A model generated the notes under the pieces. The model did no database searches. It saw only the letters and a list, made by a program, of their open reading frames with translations, and was not told the origin of the DNA. The position numbers and the translations under genes are program-made. Below, in pieces: positions 1 to 6,693 of a stretch of 11,408 bases of DNA. Position 1 is the stretch's first letter, and each line of letters begins with the position of its first letter. Source of the DNA: Victivallales bacterium. GTDB taxonomy: Bacteria > Verrucomicrobiota > Lentisphaeria > Victivallales > Victivallaceae. The stretch lies in contig DAOWBJ010000024.1 of NCBI GenBank assembly GCA_030634125.1, forward strand, positions 1-11,408, written 5' to 3'.

Positions 1-155
1 AAACAGCAGAAAATTGCGGAGTAAAAGCGATTTTGATTGATTCTTACAAAGATATAAATATAAAAGATCTTCCAAAGAGAGGCAATATAGGTCTCACCGC
101 CGGAGCTTCTGCCCCGGAAAGTCTAATCCGGGACACAATAGAGTTTTTAAATTAA
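1..155 (+). CDS. ispH: 4-hydroxy-3-methylbut-2-enyl diphosphate reductase, C-terminal end (partial)
   Basis: Reading from base 3, the open frame runs to a TAA stop at 153-155, and the gene starts before the window. The last 50 residues end with I-G-L-T-A-G-A-S-A-P-E-S-L-I, which matches the conserved C-terminal motif of IspH/LytB (V-G-[IV]-T-A-G-A-S-[AT]-P). The preceding A-E-N-C-G-V-K-A-I-L-I-D-S stretch also fits the family just before that motif. IspH is the Fe-S enzyme for the last step of the MEP isoprenoid pathway, making IPP and DMAPP from HMBPP in the cytosol. The iron-sulfur cysteines lie mostly outside the window and cannot be checked. The identification rests on the C-terminal motif alone, but that motif is distinctive. 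Confidence 0.8.
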   Translation, partial: TAENCGVKAILIDSYKDINIKDLPKRGNIGLTAGASAPESLIRDTIEFLN

Positions 156-446
156 AGAAAATCCCTACATTAATTTTACATTATAATATCAGCGCACCCC
201 GTTAGTTTAATGTCAAAATAACAGTCGCGGGTGCGGCTCGCGCCGCGACAAAAGTTCGCTCCAAACCCCAAGATTACAGCCCGATTAAGATCATTATGTG
301 CCGGAGCAAGGCTGCTCCTGGCACTACATAAGAAAAAAGAGTGACGCCTTACTATTTGAGCAAAAACAGCTAGTTATTATCATGTGGTACAGATTTTTGT
401 GAAGAGGCATATTTATACTGAATTTAGACAGCTGACAAAGCAAGTC
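156..446. other. Gene-free spacer with strong hairpins; candidate structured RNA
   Basis: No plausible ORF is seen on either strand. Three helices stand out. CGCACCC (193-199) can pair with GGGTGCG (229-235). GTCGCGG (224-230) can pair with CCGCGAC (243-249). These two overlap and exclude each other. A long hairpin follows: GTGCC-GGAGCA (298-308), loop AGGC, TGCTCC-T-GGCAC (313-324), 11 bp with one bulge. A perfect TATAAT lies at 182-187, just before the first helix, but no -35 is seen at a proper distance. None of the helices is followed by a T-run on the plus strand. I do not recognise a known RNA family. It could be an independent ncRNA of roughly 140 nt, a 3' UTR structure of ispH, or a relic. 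Confidence 0.3.
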
Positions 447-469
447 AAAAAAATCTACCGCTTGCGGTA
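447..469 (-). terminator. Rho-independent terminator of the glutamine amidotransferase-like gene
   Basis: On the minus strand TACCG-CAAG-CGGTA (469 to 456) forms a 5-bp stem, with two further potential pairs in the loop, followed by GA and seven T (453 to 447). The TAG stop of the gene lies in the 3' arm, so the terminator is fused to the coding end. Confidence 0.65.
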
Positions 470-1177
470 TGCCGCGTCGATAAAACTGTTGAATATGCGC
501 TCGCTGAAATCTTCATCACGATGCCGTTCCGCGTGAAACTGTAAGCCCAGTCGAAAAACTTCACCTGTGCCTTCGATTGCTTCGACAACGCCGTCATCCG
601 CGATAGCTGTTACTTTTAAGCCTGTTCCCAACGCGTTTGGATCAACCGCCTGATGGTGGTATGAATTAACCTCAAAACTATTTTTTTCAGCGATTTTTTT
701 CAGCAAACCGTCTGCCGTAATTTGACAATTATGATACTGTTCGTCATAATGTTCCTTCGTCGTCGGGATATGCTGAATAATTTTTCCGCCGAGAGCAATA
801 TTCAGGAGTTGTTCGCCAGCGCAGATGCCCAGAATTGGAATGTTTCTGGATAAAACCGTTTTCATCAGGTGAAATTCAAATTCAGGGCGCAAGCGTAAAT
901 ATGCTTTATTTTCGGGTGAATCAGTTTCATTAAAGAATTCAGCGGGGTAATCGGGACCGCCGATAAACACACAAGCATCGAGAAGTTCAACAAAAAGTTC
1001 TATTTGTTCAGTATCTTCGACACAAGGAATAAGTAAGGGGAAAGCACCGGCTTCTAAAACTCGTTTAATATAAAGCTCCGGCACTTGTATACAGTCGCGA
1101 AAGGAACTTTTGTAGTCTTCCCCGTATTTGAGATGAGTACTAATCCCAATAACCGGACGATCTGTTTTACTTTTCAT
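455..1177 (-). CDS. Class I glutamine amidotransferase-like hydrolase (peptidase C26 / PuuD family)
   Basis: The 240-aa product has the size and motif order of the PuuD-like C26 family. These are GATase domains that hydrolyse gamma-glutamyl amides, for example gamma-glutamyl-GABA in putrescine breakdown. The visible motifs are P-V-I-G-I-S at the N-terminus, an oxyanion segment G-G-P-D near residue 73, a nucleophile elbow G-I-C-A-G-E-Q-L-L-N with Cys119, S-Y-H-H-Q-A-V near 172, and Q-F-H-A-E supplying His215 and Glu217 of the triad. The elbow reads C-A-G-E rather than the usual C-R-G-M/ C-R-G-X, so the substrate may differ from PuuD. No signal peptide is visible, so it is probably cytosolic. 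It lies downstream of dnaA on the same strand, separated by 136 bp, and no puu-type genes are nearby. The ATG at 1177 has only a weak Shine-Dalgarno. The family is confident, the substrate unknown. Confidence 0.85.
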   Translation of the reverse strand: MKSKTDRPVIGISTHLKYGEDYKSSFRDCIQVPELYIKRVLEAGAFPLLIPCVEDTEQIELFVELLDACVFIGGPDYPAEFFNETDSPENKAYLRLRPEFEFHLMKTVLSRNIPILGICAGEQLLNIALGGKIIQHIPTTKEHYDEQYHNCQITADGLLKKIAEKNSFEVNSYHHQAVDPNALGTGLKVTAIADDGVVEAIEGTGEVFRLGLQFHAERHRDEDFSERIFNSFIDAAYRKR

Positions 1178-1313
1178 CTTTTTTTGTCCAACTGAGTACG
1201 CTCGCGCGAAAAAATTTTTCCCGTGGGTGTTTGGATAGTATATTGCTTAATTGTTGATGCTTAACTTATGTAAGCAGGTTTAAGTATATCATACTAACGA
1301 AGGCGACGTTCGC
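1178..1313 (-). promoter_or_regulatory. Candidate promoter region for the amidotransferase gene
   Basis: On the minus strand a TATACT -10-like hexamer lies at 1242-1237, about 60 bp before the start codon, but the -35 is poor. Just upstream are two GCTTAA direct repeats (1245-1250 and 1259-1264 on the plus strand) and an inverted repeat GCTTA-N7-TAAGC (1259-1275), which could bind a regulator. A short hairpin AGGCG-ACGTT-CGCCT (1301-1315) covers the dnaA stop codon but lacks a convincing T-run on the minus side. Confidence 0.22.
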
Positions 1314-2675
1314 CTAACTTTTAAATTTGTGCTCCAGGAGTGAAACTGAACGGCGCATATTTTCATCCTTTGAACAGAGTTGCGGTATTTTTTTCCACGC
1401 GTTCATTATTGTCGCGTGGTTTCGTCCGAAGGCACTGCCGATTTCAGGATAAGAAAATGCCGTTAATTTGCGGCAGAGATACATCGCCACCATACGCGGT
1501 TGAGCAATGTTTTTGGGTCTTTTATCACTTAAAAGATCGTTGACACGAATCTCAAAATACTCAGCGACAATACGTTGAATTGATTCGATGGAAACAAGCT
1601 GCGAAGCAGTTTCCTCTTCAAGCAGTCTGCGTAATAAGTGCTCTGCCTGTTCAACATCAATATCCGCTACCGACATTGCGGAGGCGTAGGCTACCAAACG
1701 GAAGAGCGCGCCTTGCAGACGGCGGACACTTGAATGAATACTGTTCGCGATAAACTGCAAAACTTCATCATCCAGTTTAACTAAATGTTCTTCCTGCATC
1801 ATTCGCAAAATAGCTAAGCGTGTTTCAAAGCCGGGTATGCTTATTTCAGTAGCTACTCCGGATTCAAAACGTGACACCAGACGTGATTCCAGCCCTTTAA
1901 TCTCGCTGGGCTGTTTGTCGGAAGTCAAAATAATTTGTTTATTCTGATTATATAATGAGTTGAAAGTATTGAAAAATTCTTCCTGTAACTGGGTTTTATT
2001 AGCCAGCATATGAACATCATCAACCAGTAAAATATCTATGTCCCGGACAAAAGTACGGAAGTCAGAATGCTTTTTATTACGAAGTGAATCGACGTAGTTA
2101 TTCAAAAATTCTTCGCAGGTAATGTAACGTACACGAGTTCCCGGATTGCTTTCCACAGCATGATGCGCTACAGATTGAAGTAAATGAGTTTTGCCGGTTC
2201 CGGTACCGCCGTAGATATAAAGAGGATTATATAAACCGGAACTTTCCGCCGCGGTATGTGCCGCCGCGTAAGCATAACGGTTTTCTTCACCAACAACAAA
2301 GTTATCAAAAGTATGACGGCTTAAACAATTGCCGGGCTTGACTCTTTTCTGAGTTTTGACGGCTTTGCTTTTTGATTTTGCTTTCGTTTTCGGCTGTTCT
2401 TTTTTCTTTTCAGGCAGAAAACCGCTTTTAAAACTATAGGAATAATCAACGCCTTCGATATCCTTTAGGGAGTCACATAAAATATCATCAAAATTATCTT
2501 TCAGCCAATCCGCGAAAAAATCATCAGAAACACCTAAAACAAGAGCTTTTTCATTTAACGCGACTGGAACAATATTTTGAAACCATTGTTCGTATGTGGT
2601 AACATGTATTTGTTGTTGCAATCTTTCGGCAGCGACCTGCCAAATATCAGCAACATTAGATTTTACCACATCCAT
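1314..2675 (-). CDS. dnaA: Chromosomal replication initiator protein DnaA
   Basis: The 453-aa product shows all four DnaA domains. Domain I (about 1-85) is followed by a Lys-rich linker (about 88-113), an AAA+ domain with Walker A G-G-T-G-T-G-K-T (156-163), Walker B L-L-V-D-D-V-H (Asp219, Asp220), sensor 1 I-L-T-S-D, and the arginine-finger region S-R-L-V-S-R-F. C-terminal domain IV carries the DNA-binding signature. DnaA binds 9-mer boxes at oriC and unwinds it as an ATP-bound oligomer. The signature reads G-R-N-H-A-T (417-422), where the usual form is G-R-D-H-[TS]-T. Asn419 therefore replaces an aspartate that takes part in box recognition in E. coli (Asp433), and Ala421 stands at the Thr435 position. 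The ATG at 2675 is preceded by AAGAGGG (2692-2686) at 10 nt. A TTATCAACA box overlaps its promoter, indicating autoregulation. Confidence 0.97.
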   Translation of the reverse strand: MDVVKSNVADIWQVAAERLQQQIHVTTYEQWFQNIVPVALNEKALVLGVSDDFFADWLKDNFDDILCDSLKDIEGVDYSYSFKSGFLPEKKKEQPKTKAKSKSKAVKTQKRVKPGNCLSRHTFDNFVVGEENRYAYAAAHTAAESSGLYNPLYIYGGTGTGKTHLLQSVAHHAVESNPGTRVRYITCEEFLNNYVDSLRNKKHSDFRTFVRDIDILLVDDVHMLANKTQLQEEFFNTFNSLYNQNKQIILTSDKQPSEIKGLESRLVSRFESGVATEISIPGFETRLAILRMMQEEHLVKLDDEVLQFIANSIHSSVRRLQGALFRLVAYASAMSVADIDVEQAEHLLRRLLEEETASQLVSIESIQRIVAEYFEIRVNDLLSDKRPKNIAQPRMVAMYLCRKLTAFSYPEIGSAFGRNHATIMNAWKKIPQLCSKDENMRRSVSLLEHKFKS

Positions 2676-2702
2676 CTTTCTTAAACCCTCTTGTACATAA
2701 AA

Positions 2703-2731
2703 ATTTTAAATTTAACCAAAGTTATCAACAA
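2703..2731 (-). promoter_or_regulatory. dnaA promoter overlapping a DnaA box
   Basis: On the minus strand TTGTTG (2731-2726) and TAAAAT (2708-2703, 5 of 6 to consensus) are 17 nt apart, giving a start near 2696 and a short leader. The -35 lies inside the DnaA box TTATCAACA (plus strand 2722-2730). Bound DnaA would block this promoter, the classic autorepression layout. The box also sits in the inverted repeat CAAAGTT-N6-AACTTTG (2717-2736). Confidence 0.5.
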
Positions 2732-2977
2732 CTTTGTGCTTAAAGCAAAAAACAACTTAATAATAAGCTGAAAGTATTACCTGATAATAAATTTTAGCAT
2801 ATTCCAATCATGCATCAATAAAAAATACTTTTTCTTATAAAAAAGTCGATTCCAGCTCAAAAAACCAGTTTCAAGCACAAAAACCAACAAACATAAAATA
2901 ACAACATTATCACGCATGCAAGTTATTTTATTTGAAACCCCGTCATTATGAAGAAGTTACGAAAAAAAACCGAAAAA

Positions 2978-3010
2978 ATCAACAAGTTATCAACAAGTTA
3001 TTAACAGGCT
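2978..3010 (+). repeat. Tandem 11-bp DnaA-box array
   Basis: Two perfect copies of ATCAACAAGTT (2978-2988, 2989-2999) are followed by a degenerate third, ATTAACAGGCT (3000-3010). The junctions create TTATCAACA and TTATTAACA. The 11-bp pitch, about one helical turn, would place DnaA monomers on the same DNA face, as expected for cooperative loading beside an unwinding element. Confidence 0.6.
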
Positions 3011-3221
3011 GAAAGCTCTTCCCCTAGCGGGCAACTATATCTAAAATATGGCGTAAAAAACAATATTCAAATCAAAAAGATAAACTTTTTCAAAAAAAAT
3101 TTAATCATTTTAAAAAATACGCTTTCAGATAGGAAAGAATAGTATAAAAATGGCAAAAAAACAAGTAAAAAGCAAAAGATTTTTAACTGATTAGTTATAA
3201 GTGTTTGCAAATGAAATAAAT

Positions 3222-3248
3222 TGCCGTTAATGTATATTTTTAATGGCA
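3222..3248. promoter_or_regulatory. Inverted repeat upstream of nagA, candidate operator
   Basis: TGCCGTTAA (3222-3230) and TTAATGGCA (3240-3248) form 9-bp arms with one mismatch around a 9-nt A/T-rich centre that contains TATATT (3233-3238). The repeat is centred about 60 bp before the nagA start, where a transcription factor would act. Its symmetry and position suggest an operator, perhaps for an amino-sugar responsive repressor. No regulator gene is present in the window, so the partner is unknown. Confidence 0.35.
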
Positions 3249-3295
3249 GTTGCGAAAGTCTCTATATCAGGTCTTAGATAAGGAAATTTTATACA

Positions 3296-4486
3296 ATGGG
3301 AAAGAACAGGAAACTATATATAACAGATTATTGTCTTGCTCCGCATAAACGGATTGACAAGGGGTCTATTTTATGTGAGGATGAAAAAATTCTGGCACTT
3401 GGCGGAGCTTCCGCTTTTGCCCGCGAAGAGGGACTTGAAGTCATTGAACTTGACAACATCTATTGTATGCCCGGTTTTATTGATTCACATATTCATGGTG
3501 CCGGCGGTTTTGATTCTTCTTCAGCATATACCGGCAAAGAGCAGCTTGAAGACATGAGTTCAGTATTGGCGCGTCATGGCGTTACAACCTTTGTCCCTAC
3601 TGTCGTTTCCGCGCCGCATGCCACAATGCTCAAAAATTTATCGGCACTGACTGATATGATGAAGGCCGGTGTTTCCGGTGCTGATCCTATAGGTATACAT
3701 ATTGAAGGTCCTTTTATTAATACTAAAAAGCACGGCACGCAATTACCTGCCGACATTAAACCGGTTGATTTAGGGGTTTGCCGTGAGTTAATAAAAGCTG
3801 GTAAAAGTAAAATTAAAAAAATGACATTCGCGCCGGAACTCGATAACGCGGTAAAGTTAATTGAGTTATTGCTTGAAAATAATATTATGCCTTCAATGGG
3901 ACATAGTGTTGCTGGCGAAGAAGATACTTTGAAAGCGATTGATGCGGGGGCTCATTACTGTACGCATTTGTTTAACGGCATGCCGCCTTTGCATCAACGA
4001 AACATTACTTTGACCACAATAGCTTTAACTGATTCGCGTGTTAATGTTGAATTAATTACTGACGGGCATCATTTGAATCCCTTAATGATTGACCTGGCCT
4101 GCCGCTGCAAGCCGGACAGCATGGTAAGCGGCATCAGCGATGCTGTGATGTCGGTTGGAATGACTAAAGGCAAATACCATGTTGGCGCGGCGGCTTTTGA
4201 AATAACTAACGGGATAGCTCAAACCGCCGATGGAAGTTTAGCGGGAACAACAACTTTACTTGATTCCGGCTGGCACAGCCTGATGACCTACAGTCACATG
4301 GAGGCTACCAAGGCCGCGGCTTGTGTAACTCACAACCCGGCAATAGCTATGGGATTGGAAGACCGCGGCATCCTGCTGCCCGAAAAACGTGCTGACATCG
4401 CCTTTTTCGAATGCGGCACAAACCGCCCTGTAATGACAGTATGCAAGGGCAAAATAGTCTTCGATCTTATAAATGAAAAAGCCTAA
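3296..4486 (+). CDS. nagA: N-acetylglucosamine-6-phosphate deacetylase (first copy)
   Basis: The 396-aa product is an amidohydrolase-fold NagA that removes acetate from GlcNAc-6-phosphate to give glucosamine-6-phosphate in the cytosol. Metal and catalytic positions are all present: H-I-H-G (His65, His67), E-G-P-F (Glu137), G-H-S (His203), T-H-L-F-N-G-M (His224), substrate-binding D-G-H-H (256-259) and catalytic S-D-A-V (Asp282). The product ends in the usual small beta-sandwich part (A-D-I-A-F-F near the C-terminus). AAGGA lies 11 nt before the ATG. It is divergent from dnaA across the origin-like spacer. The methyltransferase gene follows after 15 bp, so the two are probably co-transcribed. 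There is no nagB or transporter nearby, so the rest of the amino-sugar pathway must lie elsewhere. Confidence 0.93.
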   Translation: MGKNRKLYITDYCLAPHKRIDKGSILCEDEKILALGGASAFAREEGLEVIELDNIYCMPGFIDSHIHGAGGFDSSSAYTGKEQLEDMSSVLARHGVTTFVPTVVSAPHATMLKNLSALTDMMKAGVSGADPIGIHIEGPFINTKKHGTQLPADIKPVDLGVCRELIKAGKSKIKKMTFAPELDNAVKLIELLLENNIMPSMGHSVAGEEDTLKAIDAGAHYCTHLFNGMPPLHQRNITLTTIALTDSRVNVELITDGHHLNPLMIDLACRCKPDSMVSGISDAVMSVGMTKGKYHVGAAAFEITNGIAQTADGSLAGTTTLLDSGWHSLMTYSHMEATKAAACVTHNPAIAMGLEDRGILLPEKRADIAFFECGTNRPVMTVCKGKIVFDLINEKA

Positions 4487-4501
4487 GGTTTTATAAATTT
4501 T

Positions 4502-5353
4502 ATGAAATATCAACTTCTTGATACCGGAAACCGCCGAAAACTTGAACAAATCGGCAAATACCGCTTAATCAGACCAGCTCTCAATGCTTTTTGGGAACCG
4601 ACTTTGCCGCAATCCGAATGGAACGAAGCTGTTGGAACTTTTACCCGCGACGCGAGCGGCGGAGGTTCGTGGGACTGGCGGCAGAAACTGCCCGAATCAT
4701 GGATCGCCGAATGGGGCGGCTTTAAACTTAAGGTCAAAGCAACTAATTTCGGACATTTAGGATTTTTCGCCGAACAACACAGCAACTGGGATTGGTTTCG
4801 CGAGATCATCCCGCAGATCAAAGGCGAAGTATCGACTTTAAATCTTTTTGCTTATTCAGGGGTCGGCTCAATGGCGATGGCGGAAGCCGGAGCCAAAGTT
4901 ACGCATCTTGACGCTGCGCGCGGTATGAACGAATGGGGACGCGAAAACCAGAACATCAACGACAAAGTTCCCGACTCTGTCCGCTGGATTGCCGATGATG
5001 TGCAGAAATTTATCGCGCGTGAAGTTCGACGCGGCAATAAATATAATGGAATAGCACTTGACCCGCCGACTTTCGGGCGAGGCTCCAAAGGACAAGTCTG
5101 GAAAATCGAACAGCATCTTGTTGAGTTGTTGAAGTCATGCCGGGAATTAAAAGATGATTCTCGAGATTTTTTCATTGTTTTAAGCTGTCATTCGCCGGGA
5201 TATTCACCTATGGTGCTGGAACGCATGCTCGTAGATGTTTTCGGCAAAGGCGAAACATCGAGCGGAGAAATGACAATACCTGAGTCTACCGGGAAATTAC
5301 TAACTGCTGGTAATTCTGCCAGACTTTTAGTAAAAAAAATAAAAACCGCTTGA
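4502..5353 (+). CDS. Class I SAM-dependent methyltransferase, RlmI-like (COG1092 type)
   Basis: The 283-aa product has the Rossmann methyltransferase motifs of the RlmI/RlmK-like family. Motif I is L-N-L-F-A-Y-S-G-V-G-S (113-123), an acidic residue ends strand 2 (Asp137), and the family hallmark D-P-P-T-F-G-R-G lies at 187-194. RlmI itself makes m5C in 23S rRNA, but this protein lacks the N-terminal PUA domain and starts directly with Y-Q-L-L-D-T-G, like the short COG1092 homologues of unproven substrate. An RNA target is likely but not shown. The gene follows nagA after 15 bp, with only a distant AAGG. Its last codons and stop overlap the terminator of a candidate minus-strand small RNA. The family is confident, the substrate unknown. 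Confidence 0.88.
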   Translation: MKYQLLDTGNRRKLEQIGKYRLIRPALNAFWEPTLPQSEWNEAVGTFTRDASGGGSWDWRQKLPESWIAEWGGFKLKVKATNFGHLGFFAEQHSNWDWFREIIPQIKGEVSTLNLFAYSGVGSMAMAEAGAKVTHLDAARGMNEWGRENQNINDKVPDSVRWIADDVQKFIAREVRRGNKYNGIALDPPTFGRGSKGQVWKIEQHLVELLKSCRELKDDSRDFFIVLSCHSPGYSPMVLERMLVDVFGKGETSSGEMTIPESTGKLLTAGNSARLLVKKIKTA

Positions 5354-5360
5354 CCGCGGT
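5332..5360 (-). terminator. Terminator of small RNA copy A
   Basis: On the minus strand ACCGC-GGTCAA-GCGGT (5360-5345) is followed by TTTT, A and eight T, a textbook intrinsic terminator. It overlaps the last codons and stop of the methyltransferase gene on the other strand. Confidence 0.65.
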
Positions 5361-5520
5361 CCGTGATCCAACAGCGGGTAGCGTTGGTCGTCCATCTCCA
5401 ATGAGCGAAATATAAGCGGCATTTTGCCGCGCATTAGACCAATGCATCTCTCGAAAAGCGAGGCTTTTTAAAAAGAGCGAAGCAAATTTTAAAAAGATGC
5501 GAACGGTCGAGAGGATTGAA
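5332..5520 (-). ncRNA. Candidate small RNA, copy A of a duplicated structured element
   Basis: Read on the minus strand, this is a series of helices. P1 is CTCTCGA (5513-5507) with TCGAGAG (5454-5448), enclosing P2, a perfect 10-bp A/T-rich stem (5496-5487 with 5473-5464). P3 is 5430-5426 with 5420-5416. P4 is 5408-5401 with 5395-5388 around the loop TGGAG. P5 is 5387-5383 with 5372-5368. A final hairpin (5360-5345) is followed by T4-A-T8, a rho-independent terminator. A TATATT -10-like box lies at 5532-5527, about 7 nt before the proposed start; the -35 is weak. A homologous copy lies between tsaD and gph, with base pairs preserved by paired changes. Length is about 189 nt. The element might instead be a plus-strand leader of nagA2; the terminator T-run and -10 in both copies favour the minus strand. 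Function unknown. Confidence 0.55.
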
Positions 5521-5543
5521 ACTTTTAATATAGGAAAACAATT

Positions 5544-6692
5544 ATGAGTATTCTGCTGATAAACTGTCATGTAATTTCACCTGACTATGATGTCGAAAAC
5601 ATCGCAGTTCTTATCGAAGATGATAAAATTAAAGAACTTTATCCTGACGCTTCCGTTTTGCCGGAAGCAGATGAAATCATTGACGCTGAAGGTCAAATGG
5701 TTGTTCCGGGCTTTATTGATGTTCATTGCCATGGTCGTTCAGGTTTTGATTTTACCGACGCGACGCAGGAAGCAATGGATACTATCGCTATTGATAAACT
5801 CAAAGAAGGTGTAACCACCTTACTGCCGACTACCCTGACTTTGAATGAAGAATTATTAGCGGCATCTATGGAAACCGCTGCGGCTTATGTCAAGTCCGGT
5901 AAAAAAGGCTGTAAAATTCCTGGAGTCCATCTTGAAGGACCTTTTATTAATCCTGCTTGTCTTGGCGCGCAAAATCCTGATTATGTGCGTTTGCCGGACA
6001 TTGAGGAAGTCAAACGTCTCGCTAAGATTTTCCCGGTGCGTAAAGTGTCATATGCTCCCGAAGTTGAGGGCGGCGCAGAATTCGCGGCACAACTTATCGC
6101 TGAAAGTATAACTCCCTCCGCTGTTCACAGCGCGGCAAAATATTCTGAATTCAAGGAAGCCGCCAGGCACGGTTTAAAAAACTTAAGTCATTTTTGCAAT
6201 CAAATGACCGGTCTGCATCATCGTGATATTGGTTTGGTCGGCGCAGGGCTGTTGGATAAGGAAGTTTTCATTGAATTAATCTGTGATACTCTGCATATTT
6301 GTCCTGATATGATTGAATTGATTTTTGACCTTAAAGATACTGAAAAAATCCAACTGATTACTGATGCTATGTGTGCCGCCGGTATGGCTGACGGCGAATA
6401 TTCCATCGGCGGTTTGCCGGTAATAGTTTCTAACGGAGCCGCGCGTTTGAAATCAAACGGGGCTTTGGCGGGCAGTACATTGGAAATCTGTACAGCTTTG
6501 AAAACCATAGCCAAAATCACCGGGAAACCTTTATCTGAATTAATCAAGACCACTTCATGGAATCAAGCTCAATCGCTTGGGTTGGATAAACACGGCAAAA
6601 TCGAACCGGGTTATTTCGCGGATATAGTTTTCCTGTCAGATGACTTCAAGCCGACGAAGGTCTTTGTCAATGGTGAACTGCGCTTGAAATAA
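5544..6692 (+). CDS. nagA: N-acetylglucosamine-6-phosphate deacetylase (second, divergent copy)
   Basis: The 382-aa product is a second NagA-type amidohydrolase. The catalytic framework is complete: H-C-H-G (His61, His63), E-G-P-F (Glu131), a metal His in A-V-H-S (His195), S-H-F-C-N-Q-M (His216), D-T-L-H (His251 aligns with the substrate-binding His of D-G-x-H) and T-D-A-M (Asp274). Several family-typical residues differ from the first copy: G-H-S is A-V-H-S, T-H-L-F-N-G-M is S-H-F-C-N-Q-M, and D-G-H-H is D-T-L-H. The two proteins therefore diverged long ago or have different origins, and this one may act on another N-acetyl sugar phosphate. AGGA lies 8 nt before the ATG. The gene is preceded by the structured element and is convergent with the HdeD-like gene after one base. 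Confidence 0.88.
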   Translation: MSILLINCHVISPDYDVENIAVLIEDDKIKELYPDASVLPEADEIIDAEGQMVVPGFIDVHCHGRSGFDFTDATQEAMDTIAIDKLKEGVTTLLPTTLTLNEELLAASMETAAAYVKSGKKGCKIPGVHLEGPFINPACLGAQNPDYVRLPDIEEVKRLAKIFPVRKVSYAPEVEGGAEFAAQLIAESITPSAVHSAAKYSEFKEAARHGLKNLSHFCNQMTGLHHRDIGLVGAGLLDKEVFIELICDTLHICPDMIELIFDLKDTEKIQLITDAMCAAGMADGEYSIGGLPVIVSNGAARLKSNGALAGSTLEICTALKTIAKITGKPLSELIKTTSWNQAQSLGLDKHGKIEPGYFADIVFLSDDFKPTKVFVNGELRLK

Positions 6693-6693
6693 T

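Larger units (their letters stand above)
2676..3295. other. Candidate replication origin (oriC) in the dnaA-nagA spacer
   Basis: This 620-bp gene-free spacer is strongly A/T-rich and lies directly upstream of dnaA. Exact TTATCAACA 9-mers, one base from the common box TTATCCACA, occur at 2722-2730 and 2987-2995, with TTATTAACA at 2998-3006. Next to the last box is a short GC-richer patch (about 3007-3032) and then an almost pure A/T stretch (about 3033-3130) that would suit a DNA unwinding element. Boxes, GC patch and A/T-rich DNA in this order match the basal unwinding arrangement known from other bacterial origins. No dnaN or rpmH neighbour is seen, so synteny does not add support. I did not compute GC skew. 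Confidence 0.6.

Noticed and set aside
1251..1260. TTGTTGATG near the amidotransferase promoter as a DnaA box
   Set aside because: Two mismatches to the local box TTATCAACA and isolated from the array.
3150..3194. A 14-codon ORF (ATG at 3150, TAG at 3192) rich in lysine in the dnaA-nagA spacer
   Set aside because: Too short, lysine-rich by A/T bias, with a poorly placed ribosome site; no independent support.
4510..5175. Several minus-strand ORFs of 80-107 codons within the methyltransferase gene
   Set aside because: They are shadows of a confident plus-strand gene, with no ribosome site or family motif.
5345..5520. Reading the structured element as a plus-strand riboswitch for nagA2 and gph
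   Set aside because: Not excluded, but the T-runs and -10 boxes of both copies fit the minus strand, and the two downstream genes share no ligand that I can name.
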